A stretch of 28,289 nt of DNA from an uncultured Microbacterium sp. (GTDB taxonomy: Bacteria; Actinomycetota; Actinomycetes; Actinomycetales; Microbacteriaceae): contig NZ_CALBRW010000010.1 in the NCBI RefSeq assembly GCF_937927635.1, forward strand, positions 1-28,289, given 5' to 3'. This document shows positions 7,816 through 15,912 of this stretch, piece after piece. The translations under genes and the position numbers were made by a program. How positions within the stretch are numbered: position 1 is the stretch's first letter; each line of letters begins with the position of its first letter. A model generated the notes under the pieces. It was not told the DNA's origin. It did no database searches and worked only from the letters and a program-made list of their open reading frames with translations.

Positions 7816-8991
7816 CTAGTCGTCCCCGCTGTCCAGGCAGGGGCGCACGACCAGCACGACCACGACGGCCACGAGCGCCGCGCAGGTGACCAGCACCGAC
7901 GAGGGCAGGAGCGGGTCGACCAGCACCAGCGCCACAGCCGCCAGCAGCACGGCATCCACCACGCGGTCGCCCACCTTCCGGATCGCCACGAACCAGATCC
8001 CCAGCAGGAACACCGCGATGGGGATCGCGACGGCGAACGCCGCCGCCCGCGGGGACAGCTCGGTCTGGCCGGTGAGCACGTTCACCTCCAGGCCGATGCC
8101 CACCGAGAATGCCGCCGCGGCGGCCAGCACGAAGTAGTGCGTGTAGCCATAGCGCAGCGAGCTCCACAGCGAGCCGATCGCGCGGTGATGCGGTGGCCAG
8201 AAGTAGATCCACCACAGCGATGCCGCCGCCACGAGCGTGAGCGCGGCGATCCCGATCAGCGGCAGCACTGAGTCGACTTCGTCCAGAGCGCTGATCACGG
8301 CCGTCGCCGATGCCAGCACCGTCTCACCCAGCACGATCAGGCTGAATGCCGAGTAGCGCTCGGTGATGTGGCGCGGATGCCACGGCGTGGTGCTGCGCCG
8401 CTCCGCGATCACTGGCACGGACAGCTCGGAGATGATCAGCACGGCGACGCCGATGTACCTGACGGGGCCCGCGGGCAGGAGCAGGAACGGCAGCCACAGC
8501 ATCTGCACCACCGCCACGCCGATCGCGTACGTCAGGCTCGTTCGCCGAAGCGTGGGAGCGGATGCCGCCGCCCGCAGCCACTGCGCGATCAGCGCCACCC
8601 GCATCACGACGTACGCGTACACCAGCAGCCGCAGATCGCCGCTCTCGTAGGCCGGTCGGATGCCGGCAGCGAGCACGAGCACGCCGCTCATCTGCACGAT
8701 CGTGACCACGCGGTACAGCCAGTCGTCGGTGTCGAACGAGGTCGCGAACCAGCTGAAGTTCATCCACGCCCACCAGATGGCGAAGAACACGATCAGGTAC
8801 GTCGCGATGCCGTTCTGGAAGTGCCCATCGCGCAGCTGCTCATGCAGTTGCGACGACGCAATGCTGACGGCCACGACGAACACCAGGTCGAAGAACAGCT
8901 CCAGTGAACTGGCGGCGCGATGCGGCTCGGCGGGGTCGCGCGGCAGCATCCGGTTCAGACGGAACCTGGATGCCACCGCGTGCTCGCTCAC
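7816..8991 (-). CDS. LtrA-family (low temperature requirement A) membrane protein
   Basis: A 391-residue polytopic protein with roughly ten to twelve hydrophobic helices. The N-terminal family signature ASSLELFFDLVFVVAVSIAS begins around residue 27. Further family-like segments are IWWAWMNFSWFATSFDTDDW, AFSLIVLGETVLA and WWIYFW. LtrA was named from a cold-sensitive Listeria mutant; its biochemical role is not settled. The start codon is GTG at 8991. There is no Shine-Dalgarno sequence, but a -10-like TATCCT ends 7 nt upstream, so the transcript is probably leaderless. The DUF6458 gene lies downstream on the same strand. Confidence 0.92.
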   Translation of the reverse strand: MSEHAVASRFRLNRMLPRDPAEPHRAASSLELFFDLVFVVAVSIASSQLHEQLRDGHFQNGIATYLIVFFAIWWAWMNFSWFATSFDTDDWLYRVVTIVQMSGVLVLAAGIRPAYESGDLRLLVYAYVVMRVALIAQWLRAAASAPTLRRTSLTYAIGVAVVQMLWLPFLLLPAGPVRYIGVAVLIISELSVPVIAERRSTTPWHPRHITERYSAFSLIVLGETVLASATAVISALDEVDSVLPLIGIAALTLVAAASLWWIYFWPPHHRAIGSLWSSLRYGYTHYFVLAAAAAFSVGIGLEVNVLTGQTELSPRAAAFAVAIPIAVFLLGIWFVAIRKVGDRVVDAVLLAAVALVLVDPLLPSSVLVTCAALVAVVVVLVVRPCLDSGDD

Positions 8992-8998
8992 GGGGGTC

Positions 8999-9004
8999 AG
9001 GATA
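8999..9004 (-). promoter_or_regulatory. -10 box for a leaderless LtrA transcript
   Basis: On the minus strand TATCCT, then seven nt, then the GTG start codon. No ribosome-binding site lies between. No convincing -35 box. Confidence 0.5.
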
Positions 9005-9012
9005 GCGGCCGA

Positions 9013-9037
9013 CCCTTCGACAGCCTCAGGGACCCAG
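9013..9037. repeat. Half-copy of an intergenic repeat
   Basis: The segment reads as CTTCGACAG, then CCTCAGGGACCCAG, closely matching one arm of the hairpin at 13497-13529 and its flank. It sits between the GT2-GtrA stop and the LtrA promoter. Confidence 0.6.
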
Positions 9038-9046
9038 TACGGAGTG

Positions 9047-10246
9047 CTACAGCTCGCCGGGGCGCATGGCCTCGGCGTCCATCGCCTTCAGCACGCGCAG
9101 GGCCGCGGTGTCGGAGGGCGGCTCGGTCGCGGCATCCGTCCTCCGCCGTCTCGGCGCATAGACCACCAGCGCGTGGAACAGGAACCGCGCGAAGAACGCC
9201 ACCACCAGCGAGATGGCCGTCGCGAGCACAGCGGAGATGTGCCAGGTCTCGACCATCAGCGCCATCACGGGGATGCGCAGCGCCGCCTCGATGCCGTTGA
9301 ACGAGGCGGATGCTGCGAACCGCACCCACAGTCGCGAGGCGTCGGCGCGCTCGTCGCGGAAGACGAACAGCTCCTGCAGCACGAAGTTGCCGATGATGGT
9401 CACCGCAGCACCGATGATCGCCGCGGGCACGTAGTCCATGCCGAGGTGCACGAGCGCCCACATGATGCCGATGTTGGCCACGGCGCCGATGCCGCCGATC
9501 GCCGCGAAGAGGCCCATCTTGCCGAAGCGGAGCCGTGCCAGGTGCGCGAGGAACATGGCCCCCTGGCGCAGGCTGGCCTTCGAGGTCCCGTGCCGGCGTG
9601 CACCGAACTCCATCGGCACCTCGGCGATGCGCAGTGGACCGCGCCGGCCGCCCCGGACGAGGATCTCCAGCAGGATCTTGAACCCCTCGGGCCGCAGCAG
9701 GTCGATGTCCAGTTGCGAACGGTCGACGAGGAAGAACCCGGTCATCGGATCGCTGCTGCGCCACAGCCGCCGCAGGAACATGGCCTTGGTCACGGCCGTC
9801 GCGGCTTTGGAGACCCCCAGCCGCACCGCCGTGCCGAGCCCGGTCGAGTCGCCCCCGCCGATGTAGCGGGAGGCCGCCACGACATCCGCATCGCCGTCGC
9901 CGAACCTGGCGAGCATGGCGGGGATGAGCTCCGGCGGATGCTGCAGATCGCCGTCCATGACCACGCACACGTCGTGCGCGGCCTCGGCGAGCCCGACGAC
10001 CACAGCGCCACCCAGGCCGCCCGTGTTGTGCTCGCGGTGGATGCCGCGCACCGGGAGCGGGGCGGATGCCGCGACCCGCGCGATCTCGTCGATGGTGCCG
10101 TCGGAGCTGTCGTCGACGAAGAGGATCTCCGCGTCGAATCCGGCGAGCGCGGATGCCGTGCGCGCGACCAGCTCGGCGACGTTGTCGCGCTCGTTGAAGG
10201 TCGGCACGACCACTGTGACGGCTGGGACCGTGACGGAGGTGCTCAT
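9047..10246 (-). CDS. GT2 polyprenol-phosphate glycosyltransferase fused to a GtrA domain
   Basis: A 399-residue fusion. Residues 8-240 form a GT-A (GT2) domain like dolichol/polyprenol-phosphate mannosyltransferases: VVVPTFNERDN (12-22), DDSSDGT (45-51), the metal-binding MDGDLQHP (97-104) and SDPMTGFF. From about residue 255 there is a GtrA-type domain with four predicted helices (KMGLFAAIGGIGAVANIGIM onward). The enzyme would transfer a sugar from a nucleotide donor to polyprenol phosphate on the inner leaflet, and GtrA may help flip the lipid-linked sugar for cell-wall glycan or glycoprotein synthesis. ATG 10246 has a strong GGGGGAGGG Shine-Dalgarno sequence. Divergent from the amino-acid transporter. 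This fusion is frequent in Actinobacteria. Confidence 0.93.
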   Translation of the reverse strand: MSTSVTVPAVTVVVPTFNERDNVAELVARTASALAGFDAEILFVDDSSDGTIDEIARVAASAPLPVRGIHREHNTGGLGGAVVVGLAEAAHDVCVVMDGDLQHPPELIPAMLARFGDGDADVVAASRYIGGGDSTGLGTAVRLGVSKAATAVTKAMFLRRLWRSSDPMTGFFLVDRSQLDIDLLRPEGFKILLEILVRGGRRGPLRIAEVPMEFGARRHGTSKASLRQGAMFLAHLARLRFGKMGLFAAIGGIGAVANIGIMWALVHLGMDYVPAAIIGAAVTIIGNFVLQELFVFRDERADASRLWVRFAASASFNGIEAALRIPVMALMVETWHISAVLATAISLVVAFFARFLFHALVVYAPRRRRTDAATEPPSDTAALRVLKAMDAEAMRPGEL

Positions 10247-10396
10247 GCGCTGCCCTCCCCCGGGATCGAAGCCACCGCACACAATCGTGCCATCTTTCCC
10301 CATGAGCATCCTCCGCCCCGTGCCGGCACAGCCCTGCGGGTAAGGTGGCACGGGCCAGGAAACACGGTCGATGACGATGATGACGACGAGGAACTC

Positions 10397-12691
10397 ATGA
10401 CACTGCTCAGACATCCGGCGCACTGGTGGCGGGAGAACCGCCTGCCGCTGCTGGCCGCACTCACCACGATGTTCATCCTGCTGTTCACCGTCGGCGGCGC
10501 CGTCGGCATCGCGCACGCGGCGACCAAGCCGGCGGCGAACGACAGCGTGAAGGGGCAGACCTTCACCATCGCCACCGACACCACCTGGGCTCCGTTCGAG
10601 TTCCAGCGCGACGGGAAGCTGCGCGGCATCGACATCGACCTGATCAAGGCCGTCGCCGCCGACCAGGGCTTCGACGTCAAGATCGACGTGATCGGATTCG
10701 ACGGGGCGCTGGCCGCCGTCACCGCCGGGCAGGCGGATGCCGTGATGGCGGGCATGTCCATCACCTCAGAGCGCGAGAAGCTGTTCGACTTCTCCAACCC
10801 GTACTTCGATTCCGGCATCCAGATGGCCGTCGCGAAGAACGACGACAGCGTCAAGGCCTACGCCGACCTCGCGGGCAAGACGGTCTCCGCCAAGACCGGC
10901 ACCGAGGGCTACGCCTTCGCCGAGAAGCTCGGCAAGGAGTTCGGGTTCACGGTCACCGGCTTCCAGGATGCCGCGGACGCGTACAACGACGTCACCACGG
11001 GCCACTCCGCCGCCGTGTTCGACGACTACCCGATCCTGGCGTACGGCATCGCCACCGGCAACGTGGATCTGAAGACGGTCACGCCGCAGGAGAAGGCGTC
11101 CAGCTACGGCATGGCTGTGAAGAAGGGCGCCAACGAGGCCCTGCGCAAGGCGTTCAACGAGGGCCTGAAGAACCTCATCGACAACGGCGAGTACCAGAAG
11201 ATCCTCGACGACTACCTCGGTGAGGCGGCTCCGAAGGCCGCCACCATCGGTGAGGGCAAGGCGGCTCTCGGCAACGACAAGCTCGACCCGGGCAAGCCCG
11301 GCGAACTGCCGAAGAACCCCGCGTTCGCGGTCGACACCCCGCAGACGCACGGCGAGTTCACCATCGCGACCGACACCACGTTCGCGCCGTTCATCTACCA
11401 GCTGGACGGCAAGAACGTCGGCATCGACATGGACCTGATCCGTGCCATCGCCGCCAACCAGGGCTTCAAAGTCGACATCAAGCCGCTGGGCTTCGATGCA
11501 GCCCTCGCCGCCGTCACCGCCGGGCAGGCCGACGGCGTGATCGCCGGCATGAGCATCACCGACGAGCGCAAGAAGGTCTTCGACTTCTCCGACCCGTACT
11601 ACCAGTCGGGCGTGCAGATGGCCGTCGCCAAGGACAGCGACATCACCTCGTACAAGGGCCTGAAGGGAAAGACCGTCGCCGTCAAGACCGGCACCGTCGG
11701 CTACGACTTCGCCAAGAAGCTCAGCGCCGAGATCGGCTTCAAGGTCAACGCCTTCCAGGATTCCGCCGACATGTACAACGACGTGGCCACCGGCAACTCC
11801 GCCGCCACGTTCGAGGACGCTCCGGTGCTGCAGTTCGGCATCGCCTCCGGCAACGTGCCGCTGAAGATCGTGACGGATGCCGAACCCGGCGCCGACTACG
11901 GCTTCGCCGTGCTGAAGGGCCACAACGCCGAGCTGCTGAAGATGTTCGACACCGGCCTGCAGAACGCCAAGGACACCGGCGTCTACCAGCAGATCATCGA
12001 CCGCTACCTGGCCAGCGACGACGCCGGCACCACCTCCGACAACTCGTTCTGGAGTCTGGTGAAGACCTCGATCGGCCCGCTGTCGCAAGGTCTCGTGCTC
12101 ACCCTGCTGGCCACGGCGCTGTCGATCCTGTTCGCCATGATCCTGGGCATCCTGTTCGGCATCCTCAAGCTGTCGGCCAACCCGTTCCTGCGCTTCCTCG
12201 CGAGTGCCTATGTGAACATCTTCCGCGGCACCCCGGTGCTGGTGCAGGCGTTCTTCTTCTACTTCGGCGTGCCGGCCGTGACCGGCCAGCCCCTGGACGC
12301 CCTGACCGCCGGTGTGATCACGCTGTCGCTGAACGCCGGTGCGTACATCACCGAGATCGTCCGCGGCGGCGTGCAGTCGGTGGATCCCGGTCAGATGGAG
12401 GCCTCGCGATCGCTGGGCCTGGGCTGGGGCTCGTCGATGCGCCGCGTGGTGATGCCGCAGGCGTTCAAGATCATGACGCCCAACCTCATCAACCAGTTCA
12501 TCATCACGCTGAAGGACACCTCGCTGCTGTCGGTGCTGGGCTTCGCCGAGCTGACGTACCAGGGCCGCATCGTGATCGCATCCACGTTCCGCTCGTTCGA
12601 GATCTGGATCGTCGTCGGCATCATGTACTTCATCGTGATCTGGCTGCTGACGGTGCTCTCGAACTGGGTCGACCGGAAGTTCAACAAGTAG
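10397..12691 (+). CDS. Amino-acid ABC importer: two solute-binding domains fused to the permease (GlnP-like)
   Basis: A 764-residue membrane protein. An N-terminal helix (17-40) anchors or exports it, followed by two SBP_bac_3 domains in tandem (about 54-276 and 319-540) outside the membrane, then a polar-amino-acid permease domain (about 560-760) with the EAA loop at 669-690. Both binding domains begin FTIATDTT.APF and contain GMSIT.ER..VFDFS-type motifs for alpha-amino-acid binding (Arg126 in the first). They differ at VFDDYP (first) versus TFEDAP (second), so they may prefer different ligands. The layout equals lactococcal GlnP (Gln/Glu/Asn uptake). GAGGA precedes ATG 10397. The ATPase gene begins 9 bp after the stop. 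The exact substrates are inferred. Confidence 0.96.
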   Translation: MTLLRHPAHWWRENRLPLLAALTTMFILLFTVGGAVGIAHAATKPAANDSVKGQTFTIATDTTWAPFEFQRDGKLRGIDIDLIKAVAADQGFDVKIDVIGFDGALAAVTAGQADAVMAGMSITSEREKLFDFSNPYFDSGIQMAVAKNDDSVKAYADLAGKTVSAKTGTEGYAFAEKLGKEFGFTVTGFQDAADAYNDVTTGHSAAVFDDYPILAYGIATGNVDLKTVTPQEKASSYGMAVKKGANEALRKAFNEGLKNLIDNGEYQKILDDYLGEAAPKAATIGEGKAALGNDKLDPGKPGELPKNPAFAVDTPQTHGEFTIATDTTFAPFIYQLDGKNVGIDMDLIRAIAANQGFKVDIKPLGFDAALAAVTAGQADGVIAGMSITDERKKVFDFSDPYYQSGVQMAVAKDSDITSYKGLKGKTVAVKTGTVGYDFAKKLSAEIGFKVNAFQDSADMYNDVATGNSAATFEDAPVLQFGIASGNVPLKIVTDAEPGADYGFAVLKGHNAELLKMFDTGLQNAKDTGVYQQIIDRYLASDDAGTTSDNSFWSLVKTSIGPLSQGLVLTLLATALSILFAMILGILFGILKLSANPFLRFLASAYVNIFRGTPVLVQAFFFYFGVPAVTGQPLDALTAGVITLSLNAGAYITEIVRGGVQSVDPGQMEASRSLGLGWGSSMRRVVMPQAFKIMTPNLINQFIITLKDTSLLSVLGFAELTYQGRIVIASTFRSFEIWIVVGIMYFIVIWLLTVLSNWVDRKFNK

Positions 12692-12700
12692 GGGATGACC

Positions 12701-13480
12701 ATGACGAACAACGAGCAGACCTACACGACTCCGGTCACCACCGCTTCGGGGAACCCCATCGAGGTGCGCGACCTGCACAAGTCCTTCGGGAAGAACGAGG
12801 TGCTCACCGGCATCGACCTGACCGTCGCCAACGGCGAGGTCGTCACCGTGATCGGCCCCTCCGGCTCCGGCAAGTCCACGCTGCTGCGCTGCCTGAACCG
12901 GCTCGAGGAGGTCACCAGCGGCGAGGTGCTGATCCTGGGCGAGAACATCGCCACGGCGAAGGGCAAGAACCTCGATGCCGTGCGACAGCGCGTGGGCATG
13001 GTGTTCCAGCACTTCAACCTGTTCCCGCACATGACCGCGCTGGAGAACATCGCGCTGGCGCCCGTCGAGCTGAAGATGCTCAGCAAGGCGGATGCCCGCA
13101 AGCGCGCCCTCGAGCTGCTCACCCGGGTGGGGCTGGAGGACAAGGCGGATGCCCGCCCGGCATCCCTCTCCGGCGGGCAGAAGCAGCGCGTGGCCATCGC
13201 CCGCGCGCTGGCGATGAGCCCCGGCATCATGCTGTTCGACGAGGCCACCAGCGCCTTGGACCCGGAGATGGTCGGCGAGGTGCTGCAGGTGATCCGGGAC
13301 CTGGCGGCGTCGGGCATGACGATGGTGCTGGTCACGCACGAGATGGGCTTCGCCCGCGAGGTGGCCGACCGCGTGGTGTTCATGGCCGACGGGAAGGTGG
13401 TCGAGTCCGGCGCCCCGGCCGACATCTTCGACAACCCGCAGGAGGCCCGCACGCAGGACTTCCTGTCGAAGGTGCTCTGA
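12701..13480 (+). CDS. Polar amino-acid ABC transporter ATPase (GlnQ-like)
   Basis: A 259-residue cytoplasmic ATPase that powers the fused binding/permease protein encoded just upstream. All motifs are intact: Walker A GPSGSGKST (about 52-60), Q-loop FQHFN (Gln103), signature LSGGQ (156-160), Walker B IMLFDEAT (Asp180, Glu181), D-loop SALDP and switch His213 in THEMG. It matches the His/Gln/Glu/Arg importer subclass. ATG 12701 is preferred over 12695 because AGGGG lies 6 nt upstream of it but abuts the first ATG. It is followed by a long hairpin that probably ends the two-gene operon. Confidence 0.95.
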   Translation: MTNNEQTYTTPVTTASGNPIEVRDLHKSFGKNEVLTGIDLTVANGEVVTVIGPSGSGKSTLLRCLNRLEEVTSGEVLILGENIATAKGKNLDAVRQRVGMVFQHFNLFPHMTALENIALAPVELKMLSKADARKRALELLTRVGLEDKADARPASLSGGQKQRVAIARALAMSPGIMLFDEATSALDPEMVGEVLQVIRDLAASGMTMVLVTHEMGFAREVADRVVFMADGKVVESGAPADIFDNPQEARTQDFLSKVL

Positions 13481-13496
13481 CGCCGGCGCTTCGACG

Positions 13497-13529
13497 GGCT
13501 CAGCGACCCAGCAACTGGGTCCCTGAGCC
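13497..13529. terminator. Long hairpin (intergenic repeat) after the transporter operon
   Basis: GGCTCAG, C, GACCCAG (13497-13511) pairs with CTGGGTC, C, CTGAGCC (13515-13529): 14 bp with one C/C mismatch and a 3-nt CAA loop. No T tract follows. One arm recurs at 9013-9037, so this is a dispersed repeat that may act as terminator or mRNA 3'-end stabiliser. Confidence 0.7.
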
Positions 13530-13624
13530 GGGCCCACGCGCCCCCGAGGCTCCGGGCGACGCGAAGCGGCGCTCGGAGTGGGGCGTGGGGAGCGAAGGGT
13601 CGCCCCAGCCACGCAAGACGGCTT

Positions 13625-13630
13625 TACCCT
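13625..13630 (+). promoter_or_regulatory. -10 box for a leaderless mycoredoxin transcript
   Basis: TACCCT, six nt before ATG 13637. The GGAG between them is too close to the ATG to act as a normal Shine-Dalgarno sequence. Confidence 0.45.
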
Positions 13631-13636
13631 TGGAGT

Positions 13637-13900
13637 ATGAGCATTCCTGCATCCGACACCATCACCATGTTCGGCGCCGCATGGTGCGGCGACTGCCGCC
13701 GCACCAAGAAGCAGCTCGACGAGCTGGGCATCGAGTACACCTACATCGACCTGGTCGCCGAGCCCGCCGCGGCCGACGTGGCCAAGGAGATCTCGGGCCG
13801 CACCAACATCCCCGTGGTCGTGTACCCCGACGCCAGCCACCACGTCGAGCCGTCCAACGCCGACGTCGAGGCCAAGCTGCGCGAGCTGTCGCTGATCTGA
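13637..13900 (+). CDS. Mycoredoxin/glutaredoxin-like thiol-disulfide protein
   Basis: An 87-residue thioredoxin-fold protein. The active-site motif is WCGDC at residues 16-20 (Cys17 and Cys20), in the context TMFGAAWCGDCRRTKKQL typical of actinobacterial mycoredoxin-like proteins. The cis-proline is in TNIPVVVYPD (near residue 60). Mycoredoxins reduce mycothiol mixed disulfides in the cytoplasm, but the classical active site is CGYC or CPYC; the Asp in CGDC marks a side branch whose substrate is unknown. It lies alone, after the transporter operon and before the aldehyde dehydrogenase, from which it is separated by an inverted-repeat operator. Confidence 0.88.
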   Translation: MSIPASDTITMFGAAWCGDCRRTKKQLDELGIEYTYIDLVAEPAAADVAKEISGRTNIPVVVYPDASHHVEPSNADVEAKLRELSLI

Positions 13901-13924
13901 CGGACTCCGATCGGACTCCGCGAG

Positions 13925-13965
13925 GATGGAACCCAGTCTCACTACCGCTTAGGCTGGGTTCCATC
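13925..13965 (+). promoter_or_regulatory. 12-bp perfect inverted repeat over the aldehyde dehydrogenase promoter
   Basis: GATGGAACCCAG (13925-13936) and CTGGGTTCCATC (13954-13965) are exact reverse complements 17 nt apart. A -10-like TAGGCT (13950-13955) overlaps the start of the right arm. A Shine-Dalgarno GAAGGAG and ATG 13981 follow. The layout suggests an operator that a dimeric repressor would use to block the promoter; an RNA hairpin in the 5' leader is the alternative. Confidence 0.65.
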
Positions 13966-13980
13966 CCGAAGGAGACGAAG

Positions 13981-15759
13981 ATGACTCAGGATGCCGCCGT
14001 CGCCACGGCGAAGGATTCGAAGAAGGACACCGGGCTGGATGCCGCCGAGCAGACGGCGCTGGATGCCGACATCGCGGTGCTGCAGCAGGGCTCGCGCACC
14101 TGGTCCGCGCTCACGGTCGCACAGCGCATCACGCTGCTGAAATCGTTGCGCACCAGCGTCGCGGCCACCATCGAGGACTGGGCGAACACGGCATCCGACT
14201 CCAAGGGACTGCGTCCCGGGCATCCGCTCCGAGGCGAGGAGTGGCTGAGCGGCCCCTACTCGGTGCTGGGTGCGCTGGACGCCTACGCCGACACGCTCGC
14301 CAGACTGGCGGCGGGCCGCAGCGCGCTGGACGGCCTGAGCATCGGCCGCGCACCGGGCGGGCGCACGAAGGTCGACGCGTTCCCGCTGACCGGCATCGAC
14401 AGCTTCCTGCTGTCGGGCTTCACCGGCGAGGTGTGGCTGCAGCCGGGCATCACCCCCGACACCGCGCGCAGCGCGGCGGGTCTCGGGCAGTTGACGCCCG
14501 CCGCATCCGGCGGTGTGGGGCTGGTGCTGGGCGCCGGCAACATCACCTCCATCCCCGTTCTCGACGTGATGTACGAGCTGCTCGCGCACAACCGCGTGGC
14601 GCTGCTGAAGGTCAACCCCACGCAGGATTCGCTGGTGCCGGTGTACGAGCGGGCACTGGCGCCGCTGATCGAGCCGGGCTTCCTGCGCATCGTCCGGGGC
14701 GGGCCGGCCGTGGGCGCCTACCTGACCGGGCATCCCGATCTCGTGCATGTGCACATCACCGGATCCGCGGCCACCTTCGACACCATCGTGTGGGGTCCGT
14801 CTCGCGGGCCGAAGGCCGGGGCGACCACGCGTCGCAAGCGCGAGAATCGCCCCCTGCTGAAGAAGCCGATCACGGCCGAGCTGGGCGGCGTCTCGCCGAT
14901 CATCATCGTGCCCGGGGAGTGGACCGACGCCGACATCACCTTCCAGGCCGAGCACGTGGCCACCATGCGGCTGCAGAACTGCGGTCACAACTGCATCGCC
15001 GGCCAGGTCGTGATCCTGTCGAGCGACTGGCCGCAGGCCGAGCAGTTCCGCGCCGCGCTGCGCCGTGCCTACGCAGGCGCCCCCGAGCGGCCCATCTGGT
15101 ACCCCGGGTCGCCGTCGCGCCTGCACCAGGCCGCCGAGGACTATCCCGATGCCCTGGTGCTGGCCGACCGGCTGCTGGTCGAGGTCGGCGAGGGCCAGGA
15201 CGCCGCGGCGCTGGAGACCACCGAGTACTTCGCGCCCGTGCTGGGCGTGGTGGAGCTGCCCGGTCTCGGACAGGAGTTCCTGGATACCGCGGTGGAGCAC
15301 GCCAACGAGAAGCTGCAGGGCACGCTGGGCGGCAACCTCATCATCGATCCGGCGACCGAGAAGGCCCTCGGCTCAGGGTTCGAGCGGGCCATCACCGAAC
15401 TGCGCTACGGCTCGATCGCCATCAACGCCTGGACGGCGGTCGGCTTCATCACCCCGACGCTCACGTGGGGTGCCTTCCCCGGCAGCACGCTCGACGACGT
15501 GGGCAGCGGCATCGGTGTGGTGCACAACGCCCTGCTGCTGGACGGCGTGGAGCGCTCGATCGTGCGCGGTCCGTTCCGCCCGTTCCCGCGGTCATTGCCT
15601 GTCGTGAACGGCGGCGGCCGGTGGACGATCCTGCCCACCCCGCCATGGTTCGTCTCCGCCCGCACCGCCGCCGACGTCAGCGAGGGCCTCACCCGCTTCC
15701 GCGCCCGCGGCGGCATCCTGGGCCTGGCGAAGACCCTGCTCCAGGCGCTACGCGCCTGA
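13981..15759 (+). CDS. Aldehyde dehydrogenase superfamily protein, atypical
   Basis: A 592-residue protein, about 100 longer than classical aldehyde dehydrogenases. The catalytic core is recognisable: GAGNITSIPVLD (184-195) in the place of the usual PWN oxyanion Asn, TGS (260-262), general base Glu300 in AELGG, and nucleophile Cys338 in NCGHNCIAGQ, where most relatives have N.GQ.C. EYFAPVLG (415-422) matches the family's E.FGP cofactor motif. It probably oxidises an aldehyde with NAD(P)+ in the cytoplasm; the substrate is unknown. A lysine/alanine-rich N-terminus of about 35 residues is extra. ATG 13981 has a GAAGGAG Shine-Dalgarno sequence. Expression may be controlled through the inverted repeat just upstream. 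Confidence 0.9.
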   Translation: MTQDAAVATAKDSKKDTGLDAAEQTALDADIAVLQQGSRTWSALTVAQRITLLKSLRTSVAATIEDWANTASDSKGLRPGHPLRGEEWLSGPYSVLGALDAYADTLARLAAGRSALDGLSIGRAPGGRTKVDAFPLTGIDSFLLSGFTGEVWLQPGITPDTARSAAGLGQLTPAASGGVGLVLGAGNITSIPVLDVMYELLAHNRVALLKVNPTQDSLVPVYERALAPLIEPGFLRIVRGGPAVGAYLTGHPDLVHVHITGSAATFDTIVWGPSRGPKAGATTRRKRENRPLLKKPITAELGGVSPIIIVPGEWTDADITFQAEHVATMRLQNCGHNCIAGQVVILSSDWPQAEQFRAALRRAYAGAPERPIWYPGSPSRLHQAAEDYPDALVLADRLLVEVGEGQDAAALETTEYFAPVLGVVELPGLGQEFLDTAVEHANEKLQGTLGGNLIIDPATEKALGSGFERAITELRYGSIAINAWTAVGFITPTLTWGAFPGSTLDDVGSGIGVVHNALLLDGVERSIVRGPFRPFPRSLPVVNGGGRWTILPTPPWFVSARTAADVSEGLTRFRARGGILGLAKTLLQALRA

Positions 15760-15762
15760 GTC

Positions 15763-15844
15763 GTCGAAACCCCTCCTGCTTGTCGAGACCCCTCGTGAAC
15801 GACGTGAATCACGAGGGGTTTCGACGCTGATGAGGGGTTTCGAC
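15763..15844. repeat. Intergenic GTCGAAACCCCTC repeat cluster with long hairpin
   Basis: Four copies of a 15-17-bp unit: GTCGAAACCCCTCCT at 15763, GTCGAGACCCCTCGTGA at 15782-15798, and two inverted copies at 15809-15825 and 15828-15844. Copies two and three form a 17-bp stem with one G-T wobble and a 10-nt loop. It lies between convergent stop codons and probably terminates both genes. Confidence 0.85.
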
Positions 15845-15912
15845 GCAGGATGCTGAGCGCGTTGCCAGCGCAGGATGCGGAGCGCGACGTCGGCGCGGGC
15901 GCCCGGCGGGAG

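Noticed and set aside
10367..10396. Run of GAT/GAC triplets that could encode poly-Asp at the start of the transporter
   Set aside because: It lies upstream of the GAGGA ribosome-binding site and ATG 10397; the protein from that ATG begins with a normal membrane helix, so the run is leader DNA.
10766..13942. A 3.2-kb open frame on the minus strand opposite the transporter operon
   Set aside because: It is a high-GC shadow: the plus strand encodes clear binding, permease and ATPase domains with ribosome-binding sites, while the antisense product is low-complexity Gly/Val/His/Arg sequence.
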